Source of the DNA: Bacillus bingmayongensis
Lineage (GTDB): Bacteria; Bacillota; Bacilli; Bacillales; Bacillaceae_G
DNA length: 64,000 nt
Direction: 5' to 3'
Assembly: GCF_000299035.1 (NCBI RefSeq)
Contig: NZ_JH921518.1
Coordinates: 1,090,439-1,154,438 of the forward strand
The notes under the pieces are model-generated. The model was given only the letters and a program-made list of their open reading frames with translations. It was not told the origin of the DNA and made no database searches. The position numbers and the translations under genes are program-made. Position 1 is the first letter of the stretch. Each line of letters starts with the position of its first letter. Below, piece by piece: positions 15,962 through 25,466 of the stretch.

Positions 15962-17539
15962 TTATAAACGGTAAGAAGAAACGTCATTACCTTTCCACTC
16001 ATAGTAATCTAAAATACCAGAGTAAATCGCTTCTGCAGCACGTTGTCTCCATTCTGGGGAGGATAGTTTTTCACCCTCTATCTGGTTGTCAACGAACCCT
16101 AGTTCTGTTAGTACAGCAGGCATTGTGTTTTCTCGAACAACGTAGAAGTCGCCTTCTTTTACTCCTCTGTCACGTGTGTCAAGGGCGTCTACTAGGCGGT
16201 TTTGAATTTTTTCTGCTAGTACGCGACTTTCATCTACGTATGGGTTTGTTCGAGTTGCTGATCTGTAGTAGTAAGTTTCTGTACCATTAGCACTTCCATC
16301 AAATCCATTACCATGAATACTTACAAAGATGTCCCCTTTGTTTTCCTGAGCAAATTCAACACGTTCTTTTAGCGAATCTGCTGCATCCGTTCCTGGCCTT
16401 ACATCAGTTTCGCGTGTTAACAATACAGTAAATGGCGTTTTTTGTTCAAATAATTTTTGTACGCGCAGGGATGTATCTAATACAATCTTACTTTCATCCA
16501 TGTTTACCCCTTCATGGCCTGGGTCTACGCCGCCATGGCCTGGGTCAATAACAATTGCTTTTCCTTCTAAGAAATTAGCTTGGCTCAATTGATTTTTATC
16601 TAACCATTGGAAGCCGTCACCTACGCGAATACGGATCCAGCTTCCTTTTTCTTCAATCACAGTTACTGTTTGTGGATCGTATTTCCCCATTACTTTCGAT
16701 GAATGTGATGCTTCTTGATAAGTAGTAAATGCTTTATCAATATACTCTGTTTTCTCTTTTAAAGGTGTCCATTTGTCCCCTTTATCCGTTACAATTTTAA
16801 TCCAACCATCTCGTTCCTCTTTTACGATAACGGTTTGAGGTTCATGTTGATTTGATGTAATACCTGATGATAGTGATGGCTGATGATATGTGATGAATTT
16901 TCTATCTATGTACATTTTTTTCGTTTCCTGCTCACCATTCTTCAACATATCAGTTTTGGCAGTAAGTTGTGCTGCCTCTACACGTTTTATAGGGTTATTC
17001 GGTTTCCAGCCATCATCTGTACCTACAGAGATATTTAATTCTACTAAAATATTAGCGAACTTTTCACCCCAATGGCCTTTTAAGTCTGCAAATTTCGTAG
17101 TTAACTGTCCGCTAACTTCTTGATCTAATTTATATGTATTCACAAGCATCGCTGCCATAGCTGCGCGAGTTACTTGTCCATCCGGATTAAATACACCGTT
17201 TCCTTCTCCTGCAATTATCCCTGCTTTTTCAGCCGCTGCGATATACTTAGTTGCCCAATGATTTTGCGCATCTTTAAAAGATGGTTTCGCACTTTCATTA
17301 ACTTGTAAGCCTAAAACTTTTGCCATAATTGTTGCTGCTTGAGCACGAGTTAATGTGCCATTTGATCCGAATGTGCCATCTGGCATCCCGCTAATTACAT
17401 TCTTATCAACTAAATAACTTACTGCCTCTTCTGCCCAATCAGGTACATCTGGAAATGTGTTTGTTTGAGCTAAACTACTAACTGGATGCGTTAATAAACT
17501 TACTGCTAAAATACTTGCAGCTACTACTCGATACTTCAT
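15962..17539 (-). CDS. SLH-domain N-acetylmuramoyl-L-alanine amidase
   Basis: A 525-residue secreted wall hydrolase. A signal peptide (MKYRVVAASILAVSLLTHPV) precedes three SLH domains (~residues 28-200; motifs GMPDGTFGSNGTLTRAQAA, GEGNGVFNPDGQVTRAAMA) that bind pyruvylated cell-wall polysaccharide. Two SH3-like segments follow (~210-320; each starts YIDRKFITYHQ or YIDKAFTTYQE). The C-terminus is an Amidase_3 domain with zinc ligands in VIDPGHGGVDPGHEG, MDES, VSIHGNGFDG and VLTELGFVDN. It would cleave peptidoglycan stem peptides at the septum or wall. The start ATG 17539 has AGGAG 12 bases upstream; the earlier TTG contains the SD. Its anchoring depends on CsaB, encoded in this window. Confidence 0.92.
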   Translation of the reverse strand: MKYRVVAASILAVSLLTHPVSSLAQTNTFPDVPDWAEEAVSYLVDKNVISGMPDGTFGSNGTLTRAQAATIMAKVLGLQVNESAKPSFKDAQNHWATKYIAAAEKAGIIAGEGNGVFNPDGQVTRAAMAAMLVNTYKLDQEVSGQLTTKFADLKGHWGEKFANILVELNISVGTDDGWKPNNPIKRVEAAQLTAKTDMLKNGEQETKKMYIDRKFITYHQPSLSSGITSNQHEPQTVIVKEERDGWIKIVTDKGDKWTPLKEKTEYIDKAFTTYQEASHSSKVMGKYDPQTVTVIEEKGSWIRIRVGDGFQWLDKNQLSQANFLEGKAIVIDPGHGGVDPGHEGVNMDESKIVLDTSLRVQKLFEQKTPFTVLLTRETDVRPGTDAADSLKERVEFAQENKGDIFVSIHGNGFDGSANGTETYYYRSATRTNPYVDESRVLAEKIQNRLVDALDTRDRGVKEGDFYVVRENTMPAVLTELGFVDNQIEGEKLSSPEWRQRAAEAIYSGILDYYEWKGNDVSSYRL

Positions 17540-17782
17540 AAAAAAAACAATTCTCCTCTCCAAATCTTCTTAAAAAAGTGACATATAAATCTCTTAATCA
17601 ATCAATTAATAACTGACAAAAAAAACCAGTTATAATTCTCACCTATATAGTTTATAATACCCCCTCTATATAGTAAACACCTTTCCTTCCATTTCGACAA
17701 AATACATATATAACAAAAATACAATTTCATGATGACTGCTTTTCTTATATTTGTTTTTTTATAGTAACTACCATATAAAGAC
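17540..17782. other. Upstream region of SLH amidase
   Basis: No gene is visible. The minus strand carries two direct copies of a CTATATAG motif flanking GGGGGTATTATAAA near 17640-17690, probably part of the amidase promoter region, but I cannot define -35 and -10 boxes with confidence. Confidence 0.35.
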
Positions 17783-17842
17783 AAAAAAGAAGAAGTTGTC
17801 TCTAAAAAGCCGTTCTCAGCGACCTTTTCGGACAACTTCTTC
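17783..17842 (-). terminator. Terminator of M42 peptidase gene
   Basis: The 12-bp arms GAAGAAGTTGTC/GACAACTTCTTC enclose an inner paired segment, with six T after the stem on the minus strand. Confidence 0.75.
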
Positions 17843-17895
17843 CATAAGCTGATTAGTAATACTTTTCAATACTCTCAATCAGCTAATCATGCTTA

Positions 17896-18945
17896 TTATT
17901 CCCCAATCAACTCAGACATCACATAAGCAAACACAAGTGCCTCCGTATGCACAATCGAGCTCTCATGTGTACGCTCGAATGCATGAGAAGAATCAATCCC
18001 TGCTCCGATTAAAGCGTGTTTCACGTCAAAACCAGCGCGGATTGCAGCGGATGCATCTGATCCGTAATACGGATAGATGTCTACTTTATATTCAATGTTA
18101 TTTTCTTTTGCAAGATTCACTAGGTGTTTGCGTAACGCGTAGTGATATGGGCCGCTTGAGTCTTTGGCGCAAATAGATACTGTGTATTCGTCTGATGCTT
18201 GTCCGTCTCCAAGCGCTCCCATGTCGACAGCTAAATATTCTACTGTTTTTTCTGGAATGTTAGAGTTACCGCCATAGCCGATTTCTTCATTATTAGAGAT
18301 TAAGAAATGTGTTGTATATGGTAATGTAATATTTTCGTCTTGTAATCTTTTAATTAATTTTAGTAGAATTGCCACGCTTACTTTGTCGTCTAGGTGACGT
18401 GATTTTATGTAGCCGCTCTCTGTAATTTGGACGCGTGGGTCGAATGAGACAAAGTCCCCTACTTCTATTCCTAGTTCACGAACTTCATCCGCTGAAGATA
18501 CGCGCTCATCAATACGAACTTCAATATTTTTTTCATCGCGTTTTGCTTCGCCTGCATCTTTATATACATGGACAGATGTTTGATGCATTAAGATTGTACC
18601 TGTATATGTTTTACCGCTCGCTGTTTCGATTTCGCAATATTCTCCTTCAACAGAGTTCCAACGAAATCCGCCGATCATTGATAAGCGAAGGCGACCGTCA
18701 GATTTAATTTCTTTTACCATTGCACCTAATGTATCAACGTGAGCAGTTAATAAACGATGCTGCGCATCATCTTTTCCTTTTAACGTTAAAATAAGCGCAC
18801 CTTTATTATTACGTTTCGTTTCTACATTCCATTCTTTTACGTAGTTTTCTATAAAGTTAATGATTTTTCCTGTATTTCCAGACGGGCTTGGAATAGAAAC
18901 AAGCTGTTTAATTAATTCCATCGTTTCTTTTGCATGATGTGCCAA
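17896..18945 (-). CDS. M42-family metallo-aminopeptidase
   Basis: A 349-residue cytosolic dinuclear-zinc aminopeptidase of the M42 family (glutamyl aminopeptidase/FrvX type), which trims peptides and usually forms a large tetrahedral dodecamer. Metal-binding and catalytic blocks are LLTAHVDTLGAMV, SRHLDDKVSVAILL, ISNNEEIGYGG, AVDMGALGDG and IDSSHAFERTHE. The start is likely TTG 18945, eight bases after GGAGG; the GTG five codons upstream contains that SD. It is a single-gene unit with its own terminator. Confidence 0.88.
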   Translation of the reverse strand: MAHHAKETMELIKQLVSIPSPSGNTGKIINFIENYVKEWNVETKRNNKGALILTLKGKDDAQHRLLTAHVDTLGAMVKEIKSDGRLRLSMIGGFRWNSVEGEYCEIETASGKTYTGTILMHQTSVHVYKDAGEAKRDEKNIEVRIDERVSSADEVRELGIEVGDFVSFDPRVQITESGYIKSRHLDDKVSVAILLKLIKRLQDENITLPYTTHFLISNNEEIGYGGNSNIPEKTVEYLAVDMGALGDGQASDEYTVSICAKDSSGPYHYALRKHLVNLAKENNIEYKVDIYPYYGSDASAAIRAGFDVKHALIGAGIDSSHAFERTHESSIVHTEALVFAYVMSELIGE

Positions 18946-19107
18946 TGTAGGTTCCTCCACTTCGTTTTTCTAATATTCAGTATACAGAAATTATCAAAAA
19001 ACCTCTACTAATAACGATGAGGATTTCTGCATATTTTATTTTTGCAATTTCATAATTATGGTAAAATATTCTTTAGTACATATGAATAACAAAGGGGATT
19101 TATTGAA

Positions 19108-19290
19108 ATGAAATTAACGAAAAAACATGTAGAAATTGCATTAATCTGGTTTTTAGCATCTTTAATTTGTTTACAGGTTTCTTATGTTCTTCATACCTCT
19201 ACTGCGATTGCAATTGGATGGATGCTAACGGGAGTATTTCTTGTTATTAGTCTGTTTGTAGGGAAAAAGACATTAGTAAAAGTAAAATAA
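19108..19290 (+). CDS. Small membrane protein, 60 aa
   Basis: A 60-residue protein with two predicted membrane segments (EIALIWFLASLICLQVSYVL and IGWMLTGVFLVISLFVG) and a basic C-terminal tail. RBS AAAGGGG lies about nine bases upstream of ATG 19108, and a strong terminator follows, so it is a genuine monocistronic gene. The family is not recognised. Confidence 0.7.
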   Translation: MKLTKKHVEIALIWFLASLICLQVSYVLHTSTAIAIGWMLTGVFLVISLFVGKKTLVKVK

Positions 19291-19325
19291 AAAGCACAGC
19301 TCGGTTATAAGAGCTGTGCTTTTTA
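19289..19325. terminator. Bidirectional terminator
   Basis: AAAAAGCACAGCTC pairs with GAGCTGTGCTTTTT between convergent genes. Confidence 0.88.
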
Positions 19326-19334
19326 TCTATCAAA

Positions 19335-19661
19335 CTACTCCTCCGAAACATCCATTAAATAGATTCCTCTTTGGAATCCACCACGCTCTTCTTCTTTTTG
19401 CTTACGAAGACGTTCAATATCTTCAAATGTTGCACCTTCTGCACGCGCTAATGCGATGATGACCTCTAGTGCATCCGCAAGTGAATCTAATGCATGTTCC
19501 CGTTCTTTCATTGAGGCGAATTCACGGATTTCTTCTGTTCCGATTTTCGCTAATGCTTGTATGTATGCTTGACCTGTTAGTTTTTTCGATGTGTATGTTT
19601 TTCCAGACATTAAAATCTTTTCTGGAACAAGGTCTCTAACTAGTTTGTTATAAGTTGACAT
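19335..19661 (-). CDS. MazG-like/phosphoribosyl-ATP pyrophosphohydrolase-like protein
   Basis: A 108-residue all-alpha NTP pyrophosphatase. It begins MSTYNKLVRDLVPEKI, a typical start for this small MazG-like family, and carries the metal-binding ExxE...ExxD-like pattern in EEIREFA and DSLADALEVIIAL. It probably hydrolyses a non-canonical nucleoside triphosphate as house-cleaning; it is not the histidine-pathway HisE, because no his genes are nearby. It lies 25 bp after the upstream membrane-anchored gene and is probably co-transcribed. Confidence 0.8.
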   Translation of the reverse strand: MSTYNKLVRDLVPEKILMSGKTYTSKKLTGQAYIQALAKIGTEEIREFASMKEREHALDSLADALEVIIALARAEGATFEDIERLRKQKEEERGGFQRGIYLMDVSEE

Positions 19662-19686
19662 AGTCTCTCTGTCGCTCCTCTCATTC

Positions 19687-20016
19687 TTACAATTTCTCTA
19701 GTTCTACATTATACATAAACCATACTTTCTTTACATAAGCACTTCCCCAGTCCCTTCCTTTTTCCTTCGCATATGGACTAGAAAAATAATATACATCATA
19801 ATCAGCCTTCTGCTCACTATATATAACTCGCAATGATTCTGGTATCGCTTCTTGATATGGATTAGGCCTCTTTTGCACTTCTCCATGTAAAGCAATAATA
19901 GGATGCCCCGAAAGAAAAATAGCCGTTCGGACTGCTACATTAGGGATGCTATGTAACGTAATATACATAGCGAATAAAAGTGTAATTATAATGAGTCTTT
20001 TTCTCTTTTTTCTCAT
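19687..20016 (-). CDS. Membrane-anchored hypothetical protein, 109 aa
   Basis: A 109-residue protein with a very basic N-terminus (MRKKRKRL) and one hydrophobic helix (residues ~8-22), then an extracytoplasmic domain of about 85 residues. It may be a signal-anchored or secreted protein. AGGAG seven bases upstream supports ATG 20016. The family is not recognised; it heads a two-gene unit with the MazG-like gene. Confidence 0.65.
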   Translation of the reverse strand: MRKKRKRLIIITLLFAMYITLHSIPNVAVRTAIFLSGHPIIALHGEVQKRPNPYQEAIPESLRVIYSEQKADYDVYYFSSPYAKEKGRDWGSAYVKKVWFMYNVELEKL

Positions 20017-20030
20017 CTATTTCTCCTAAT

Positions 20031-20075
20031 AAAAAGTGCTAACACAATTATACTAAAATGTGTTAGCACTTTCTT
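20031..20075 (-). terminator. Terminator of enoyl-CoA hydratase gene
   Basis: AAGTGCTAACACA pairs with TGTGTTAGCACTT; both sides carry T/A runs, so it may work in both directions. Confidence 0.8.
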
Positions 20076-20080
20076 CCTTT

Positions 20081-20869
20081 TTATTCCCCTTTAAACGCCG
20101 GCGGACGCTTTTCTAAAAATGCAGTAATTCCTTCTTTATGATCAGCTGTTTTTCTCATTGCGTATTGTCCGCGTTTTTCAAGCTGCAATGTTTGTTCTAA
20201 ATTCGAACGATTAACTTCACATAGAATTTGTTTCGTTTGAATCATTGATTTAATTGGTTTTTGAAGCCATTCATTGATTTTTTGTTTGACAGCACCTTGG
20301 AAGTTTTCTCCGATGACTTCGTCAATTAATCCTAGTTCTAGCGCTTCTGTTGCAGATAATTTTTTACCTTCCCAAATGATTTGTTTTGCCATATTTTCAC
20401 CAAGACGTTTTTGTAAGAAGAAATGTCCCCCGCCGTCTGGTATTAAAGCGATTCCAATAAAATTCATCGCAATGATAGATGAAATGTCTGCCAATACATA
20501 ATCAGCTGTTAAAGCAATACTTAAGCCAAGTCCCGCAGTTGGTCCATGAATGGCACTGATCACAAGTTTTGGCATTGTATATAACGTCAAGACAATTTCT
20601 GAAATAGTATTCATAATACTTTCAAAACGGCTTTCATCATTACTAGAAAGCATAGATTTAATGTCTCCACCCGCAGAAAAGCCACGTCCATTTCCGCATA
20701 ATACGACAATATGAACGGAACTTTCAGCTACTTCTTTCAGTCTTGCTAATAATTCTTGCAGCGTAGGTTCATCTAATGCATTTAATACTTCTGGGCGATT
20801 CATCATAATCGTTGCTACTCGTCCTTCATATTTCACAACTACAGACTCTGCTTTACTTTTTACTTCCAT
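20081..20869 (-). CDS. Enoyl-CoA hydratase/isomerase family protein
   Basis: A 262-residue crotonase-fold enzyme. The oxyanion-hole blocks are GNGRGFSAGGDIKSM and HGPTAGLGLSIALTADY; the later IALIPDGGGHFFLQKRLG block carries a conserved acidic position seen in PaaG-type isomerases. The family hydrates or isomerises enoyl-CoA esters in fatty-acid or aromatic-acid breakdown; the precise substrate cannot be read. AAAGAGGGA precedes ATG 20869. It is monocistronic. Confidence 0.86.
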   Translation of the reverse strand: MEVKSKAESVVVKYEGRVATIMMNRPEVLNALDEPTLQELLARLKEVAESSVHIVVLCGNGRGFSAGGDIKSMLSSNDESRFESIMNTISEIVLTLYTMPKLVISAIHGPTAGLGLSIALTADYVLADISSIIAMNFIGIALIPDGGGHFFLQKRLGENMAKQIIWEGKKLSATEALELGLIDEVIGENFQGAVKQKINEWLQKPIKSMIQTKQILCEVNRSNLEQTLQLEKRGQYAMRKTADHKEGITAFLEKRPPAFKGE

Positions 20870-21124
20870 TATATATCCCTCTTTCTTCTCTAAAGATTAT
20901 ACTTGTATAATTAAAGAAAAGAGGTAGAAAACCCTTCTTTTTTCGTAATTTTCTGTCTAATAAACCCGAAAATTTAGGAATCTTACCATTATAATGTAAA
21001 AAAATATCTGCATTAAAACATATTTGTCGCATATCCGCTTCTATTTACCGTTATAATAAAATGGTGTATTCTTATGTTGATGTATCAACCTTATCATGTA
21101 AAAAATGAAGAAATGGAGGAAAAC

Positions 21125-22519
21125 ATGGTTAACAAGTTGAACCAGACGAATAACTACTTCCCACATTTCCTGTTACTATTCATTGTGTTGCAACCAATTT
21201 TAGATTTATTAACATCTTTTTCTATCTACACATTACACATGAGTGCGACAGTCGGAATTGTAGTAAGATTTGCCTTTATGGCTCTCGCTCTAGGATATCT
21301 ACTTCTCAATTGGAAACAACCTGGTAATAAGAAATATGTTATATATGTATGCTTACTAGGTGTAACAATAGTAGCTGGTTTCATAAACAATATGTTAGTT
21401 AAGTCTCCTTTTTATATGGGAGAAGAAGTTAAATTTATTGCAAAAAATATATACCCAATCTGTTTATTATTCGGATATATACTCGCATTCAAAACTTTAA
21501 AAGATTTACAATACGCTTACCATAAATTAATGACGTATTTCTTATATGCAACATTAATTTTCAGTATTGTTATGTTTGTCTCAATTGTATCTGGAACGGA
21601 TTTCCAAAGCTATCCACATTCAAAACTTGGTTCTAGAGGATGGTTCTTTGCTGGAAATGAGTTAAGTGCTATTTTAGCAATTACGTTCCCGATGGTTGTA
21701 CTTTACTCCGTACATAAAACAACATCGTTTTCAAAAATATACTACTGGATTCCAACAATTTTAGCGATGTATGCCAGCATTATGGTTGGAACAAAGGTTG
21801 GTTACGGAGCGATTGTGATTACACTAGGCGTTGCGCTTCTTTTTTCTTTCATTGAATATATGATGCAACGTAAAAAAGAAGGAAAAGGCTTCACCAAGCT
21901 CGTAAATACAGTCGTTGCTCTTGTTGTACTAGGAGGTTTAGTTGTCGTAACACCACTTACCCCTATTGCAAAAAATATGGGCATTCATTTACAGATGTAT
22001 GAATATAAAAAATCAGTAAGAGAAGAGCAAGCAAGACAAGAAGGAAAAGTCATTAAAGAAAATCCTGAAGATGCGCAAAAACATGCAGAAGGAAAATTAA
22101 CAAGCGGAGAAATGACTAGTTTAATTTATAGTGACCGTGATAGGTTTTTAAAAGTATATAAACAATACTATAAAGAAGCACCTATATCACAAAAACTACT
22201 CGGTATGGGATATGCAGGAAACTATAAAGATAAAGTTAAGCTCGTTGAAATGGACTTTCATGACTTATTCTTCGCTTATGGAATCATTGGTTTTCTGATG
22301 TACCTGTTACCATTTCTTTACTTTGGAATTCGACTACTCATGCGAGTAATTACAAATTCCAAATCGATTCTAACTGTGAAATATATGTTACTGGCTAGCG
22401 CATTAGCGTTATCACTCGGCATCGCTTTTACAGCTGGACATGTATTAACTGCACCGTCCGTTAGTATTTTCTTTGTTGTGATACTCGCTTATTTAATCGT
22501 TGATCTTAAGGCAGACTGA
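21125..22519 (+). CDS. wpaA: O-antigen ligase-like membrane protein (WpaA-type)
   Basis: A 464-residue polytopic membrane protein of the Wzy_C/O-antigen ligase superfamily. It has about ten hydrophobic helices, and a long hydrophilic loop at residues ~295-375 (many E, K and Q) with the catalytic-side pattern common to the family. In B. anthracis, WpaA and WpaB are O-antigen-ligase-like proteins needed for secondary cell-wall polysaccharide assembly; wpaA lies near the S-layer genes, as here. ATG 21125 has TGGAGG six bases upstream. It is the first plus-strand gene facing the S-layer gene. The name is assigned from fold and context, not alignment. Confidence 0.72.
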   Translation: MVNKLNQTNNYFPHFLLLFIVLQPILDLLTSFSIYTLHMSATVGIVVRFAFMALALGYLLLNWKQPGNKKYVIYVCLLGVTIVAGFINNMLVKSPFYMGEEVKFIAKNIYPICLLFGYILAFKTLKDLQYAYHKLMTYFLYATLIFSIVMFVSIVSGTDFQSYPHSKLGSRGWFFAGNELSAILAITFPMVVLYSVHKTTSFSKIYYWIPTILAMYASIMVGTKVGYGAIVITLGVALLFSFIEYMMQRKKEGKGFTKLVNTVVALVVLGGLVVVTPLTPIAKNMGIHLQMYEYKKSVREEQARQEGKVIKENPEDAQKHAEGKLTSGEMTSLIYSDRDRFLKVYKQYYKEAPISQKLLGMGYAGNYKDKVKLVEMDFHDLFFAYGIIGFLMYLLPFLYFGIRLLMRVITNSKSILTVKYMLLASALALSLGIAFTAGHVLTAPSVSIFFVVILAYLIVDLKAD

Positions 22520-22526
22520 ATATAGG

Positions 22527-22660
22527 AAAAAATATAATCAGTGGGGTGATTCTACCTCACTGATTATTATTGATACAAACTATATTACATTGAACTACCC
22601 CCACCTACCTCTACATGAGCTTGAGGTGGGGGTCTTACTGCCCACGAATAGCGGGATAAA
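22527..22660 (+). repeat. bcr1-like repeat, diverged copy
   Basis: ATCAGTGGGG...CCTCACTGATTATTA forms the left hairpin and ACCCCCACCTACC...AGGTGGGGG the right; it closes with AGCGGGATAAA. The middle HCCAATCGGGC block has been lost. Confidence 0.65.
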
Positions 22661-22682
22661 CAAAACAACCTATTTTACATGT

Positions 22683-22718
22683 AAAACCCCTGTAGAGAAT
22701 GTCTCTACAGGGGTTTTT
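22683..22718. terminator. Terminator between wpaA-like and S-layer genes
   Basis: AAAACCCCTGTAGA pairs with TCTACAGGGGTTTTT between convergent genes. Confidence 0.88.
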
Positions 22719-22754
22719 AGTAAGGTTCATAGATAGTTCAACTATCTACCGCTA

Positions 22755-25466
22755 TTATTTTTGTGCTTCAGTAGCTTTTGCTTCTGCAACTTTTTCTGCA
22801 GCAACTGGAGCTGCTTTTGTGCTCACTTCAGAAGTAGACGCAACTACACTTCCAAGACTTAATTTATTTCCTGCTACGTCCACGATATTGATTTGTGCAT
22901 TAGTCTTACTAGGTGGTACTACGCTAATTGTTGCAGCTTGTAGAAGATTTATTGGTTTTTCGTTTGGATCTAATGTTAAGTAAACAACATTTGCTTCTTT
23001 CGCATCTTTTTCAATTCCTGTAACTGTTGAAGCGTTGTTATTTACAACAACTTTCAAGTCATCAATGAATTCTTTACCATCTTTTGTGATATCTCCTAGG
23101 TTTTCATTGAATGTTAACTTGATTGTATTTGTATATTCATCGTTTTTATCTGCTTTTAAATATACAGCTGAATCTAATTGTGGTCCTTCATTATCAATAA
23201 ATCTGATAATGTTTTCTACTGGTGCTAGCGTTTGCTCATTTGCAACTACTTTGCTACCAGATGCAGTTAATACATTTGTACTAATTGTGAATTTAACATC
23301 TTGATTTTTCTTAAGGAAGTCAGCTGGCAACTTAACTTTAACAACTTGTTTGTTACCATAGAAGTCCGCAGTTGTACCTTCTGGTAAAGCTTTACCATCA
23401 ATTGTATAGTTTTCTAGTAGCTTCGCATTACTGCTCATATCTTCGCCGTAGTTAATTGTAACTACATCTCCCTCAGCGGAAATGATTGACGAATCTTTTT
23501 TCACTACAGGTGTAGATACATCAATATTGCCAACTTTTGTAGTAAACTCAGTGTTAGCATTTGTATTTACAGAGTAATAAGCAAGATCAAGAACTTTTGC
23601 GAACTTCACAGCGCCATCTTTTAATTGTACATCATATGGTCCCGCTACAGCTGGTGAAGGTAATGTAATATTTAAGAAGTTGCCTTCTGCTTTTACTTCT
23701 GTAGGTGTGATTACTACACCGTTATTAGCACGTACAACAACTTTAGATGCATCAGCTTTTTCGATGCCGCCATTAAATTTAATTTTTAATGTGTTACCTT
23801 CAATTGTATTTAAGTTATCAGATACAACTTTTGGTGTAGCAGTATCTTGAGATAATGTAACGCCCTTATCTACAGGCTTACCAAGTAAGTGTACGTTATC
23901 TTTAAAGTTTTTCAAGTTTACACTTAATGCTACACTCTTTTCACCTGCTGCATATAATGGGTTACGTGCACCATTTTCATCTTCAGCAATGGAAACAATG
24001 TATGATTTTGAATCAGTTGGATCGATAGTAAATTGTACATGTCCTGGTGCACCTGTTACATTTCTTTCACCAGCATTCGGGAATGTGTAGTTTCCTTTTT
24101 TAACAGTGATTTCAGGATCTTGTCCTAATGTTTCAGAGAACGTTACTTTGAATGTATGACTGTTAATTTGTTTTACTGCTTTCACTTCTGGTTCAGTTGT
24201 ATCAGCAGACACAACATATTTCGTTTCTAAGATAGAAGCTCTATTCGGATTTGCTGGTAATGTGTCTTCCACATCATATGCAACTACTGCATGCTCACCT
24301 CTGTCGAAGATTCCTTCAGGGTTTGTAAGCTTGTTAGTTGTTAACGTATAAACGCCTGGCGTTTTACTTGCTACAAGATCTTTTGGTTCAACTAGTAAAC
24401 CGTCAATTTTAACTTTTGAATTATTTTTCACTGGCTTGTTGAATGTTAATTGTACTTTGTCACCATCGACAACTCTTGCTCCTAATAATTCTGGTTTTAC
24501 AGAGTCAGAGAATGTTTTTACTGTATCAAGATACTTTGGAATAGGTTTTAAGTCTGCACCTAATACGCCTGTGCTTACATGCACTGCATATTTGTCGCCA
24601 TTAGAAAATGCTTTATCCTCTTTCAATCTGAAGATTACGCTTTTTCCATCTTTTGTTAAAACACCATTACCTTCGAAATCTTCAAGTGCTACATCGTTTT
24701 CATTGTGTTTAAAAGTATATTTTGTTAAATCAGTAGCTGTTTTCCGATCTACTGGATGATTGAATGATACTTTAATTTCTGATGCATTAATTGCCTCTAC
24801 TGATTGAACTTTTGCTTCGCCAGTTGATCCTGGCTCGTAGTTCATTGCATTGTAAATGAATTGAGCTGCTTGCTCACGAGTTACAACACCATTTGGATCA
24901 AATTTACCTTCGCCTTGACCAGCTACGATACCTAAGCTAGCAAGCGTTTCAATAGAAGATTTCGCAGTTTCCCAAGGTAAATTATCAATATCATCGAAAG
25001 TCTTTTTATTATTTTCATCAGCTGTAAAGCCGTATGCATTTACAATAAGTTGTGCCATTTGAGCACGAGTTAATTTTTGGTCTGGACCAAATTTACCGTC
25101 TCCTAGGCCAGACATAATGTTATGCTTCTCAGCGATTCCAATGAAGTTCGCATATATATTAGATGCAGGAACATCAGAGAATGATGGTGTAGCTTTTTCA
25201 TGTTGAAGTCCTTGTGCTTTCACAATAAAAGTAGCTATTTGCGCACGAGTTACATCTTTTCCGAAACCAAATGTACCATCACCGTTACCTACAATGATAC
25301 CTTTTGCTGTCATATCATTGATCGCTTTAGCAGACCAATGTTCACTTGGAACATCCTTAAATGCATTTTCTTCAGCAGAAGTTGCCACCGACGCTACTAC
25401 ACCAGCTACCATTGCAGCTGTCATTGTACCAGCCATTAACTTATTGAAAGATTTATTTTTTGCCAT
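22755..25466 (-). CDS. S-layer protein with three N-terminal SLH domains
   Basis: A 903-residue secreted protein, the likely structural subunit of the surface array. The signal peptide MAKNKSFNKLMAGTMTAAMV matches the Sap/EA1 type. Three SLH domains cover ~residues 33-215 (GNGDGTFGFGKDVTRAQIA, GLGDGKFGPDQKLTRAQMA, GQGEGKFDPNGVVTREQAA) and bind pyruvylated polysaccharide. The remainder is a series of beta-sandwich (Ig-like) repeats with recurring KVSF/KVTFSE/KLTFNE-type strands near residues 225, 325, 430 and 785, built for lattice assembly. It probably uses SecA2/SlaP for export. SD AGGAGG is 11 bases from ATG. It differs from the B. anthracis Sap sequence as I remember it. Confidence 0.9.
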   Translation of the reverse strand: MAKNKSFNKLMAGTMTAAMVAGVVASVATSAEENAFKDVPSEHWSAKAINDMTAKGIIVGNGDGTFGFGKDVTRAQIATFIVKAQGLQHEKATPSFSDVPASNIYANFIGIAEKHNIMSGLGDGKFGPDQKLTRAQMAQLIVNAYGFTADENNKKTFDDIDNLPWETAKSSIETLASLGIVAGQGEGKFDPNGVVTREQAAQFIYNAMNYEPGSTGEAKVQSVEAINASEIKVSFNHPVDRKTATDLTKYTFKHNENDVALEDFEGNGVLTKDGKSVIFRLKEDKAFSNGDKYAVHVSTGVLGADLKPIPKYLDTVKTFSDSVKPELLGARVVDGDKVQLTFNKPVKNNSKVKIDGLLVEPKDLVASKTPGVYTLTTNKLTNPEGIFDRGEHAVVAYDVEDTLPANPNRASILETKYVVSADTTEPEVKAVKQINSHTFKVTFSETLGQDPEITVKKGNYTFPNAGERNVTGAPGHVQFTIDPTDSKSYIVSIAEDENGARNPLYAAGEKSVALSVNLKNFKDNVHLLGKPVDKGVTLSQDTATPKVVSDNLNTIEGNTLKIKFNGGIEKADASKVVVRANNGVVITPTEVKAEGNFLNITLPSPAVAGPYDVQLKDGAVKFAKVLDLAYYSVNTNANTEFTTKVGNIDVSTPVVKKDSSIISAEGDVVTINYGEDMSSNAKLLENYTIDGKALPEGTTADFYGNKQVVKVKLPADFLKKNQDVKFTISTNVLTASGSKVVANEQTLAPVENIIRFIDNEGPQLDSAVYLKADKNDEYTNTIKLTFNENLGDITKDGKEFIDDLKVVVNNNASTVTGIEKDAKEANVVYLTLDPNEKPINLLQAATISVVPPSKTNAQINIVDVAGNKLSLGSVVASTSEVSTKAAPVAAEKVAEAKATEAQK

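Noticed and set aside
19335-19661. HisE (phosphoribosyl-ATP pyrophosphatase of histidine synthesis)
   Set aside because: No other his genes are nearby and the N-terminus is of the small MazG-like house-cleaning type.
22755-25466. Assigning the S-layer gene as sap or eag
   Set aside because: The SLH blocks and the Ig-like region differ from the Sap sequence I remember, so no symbol is given.
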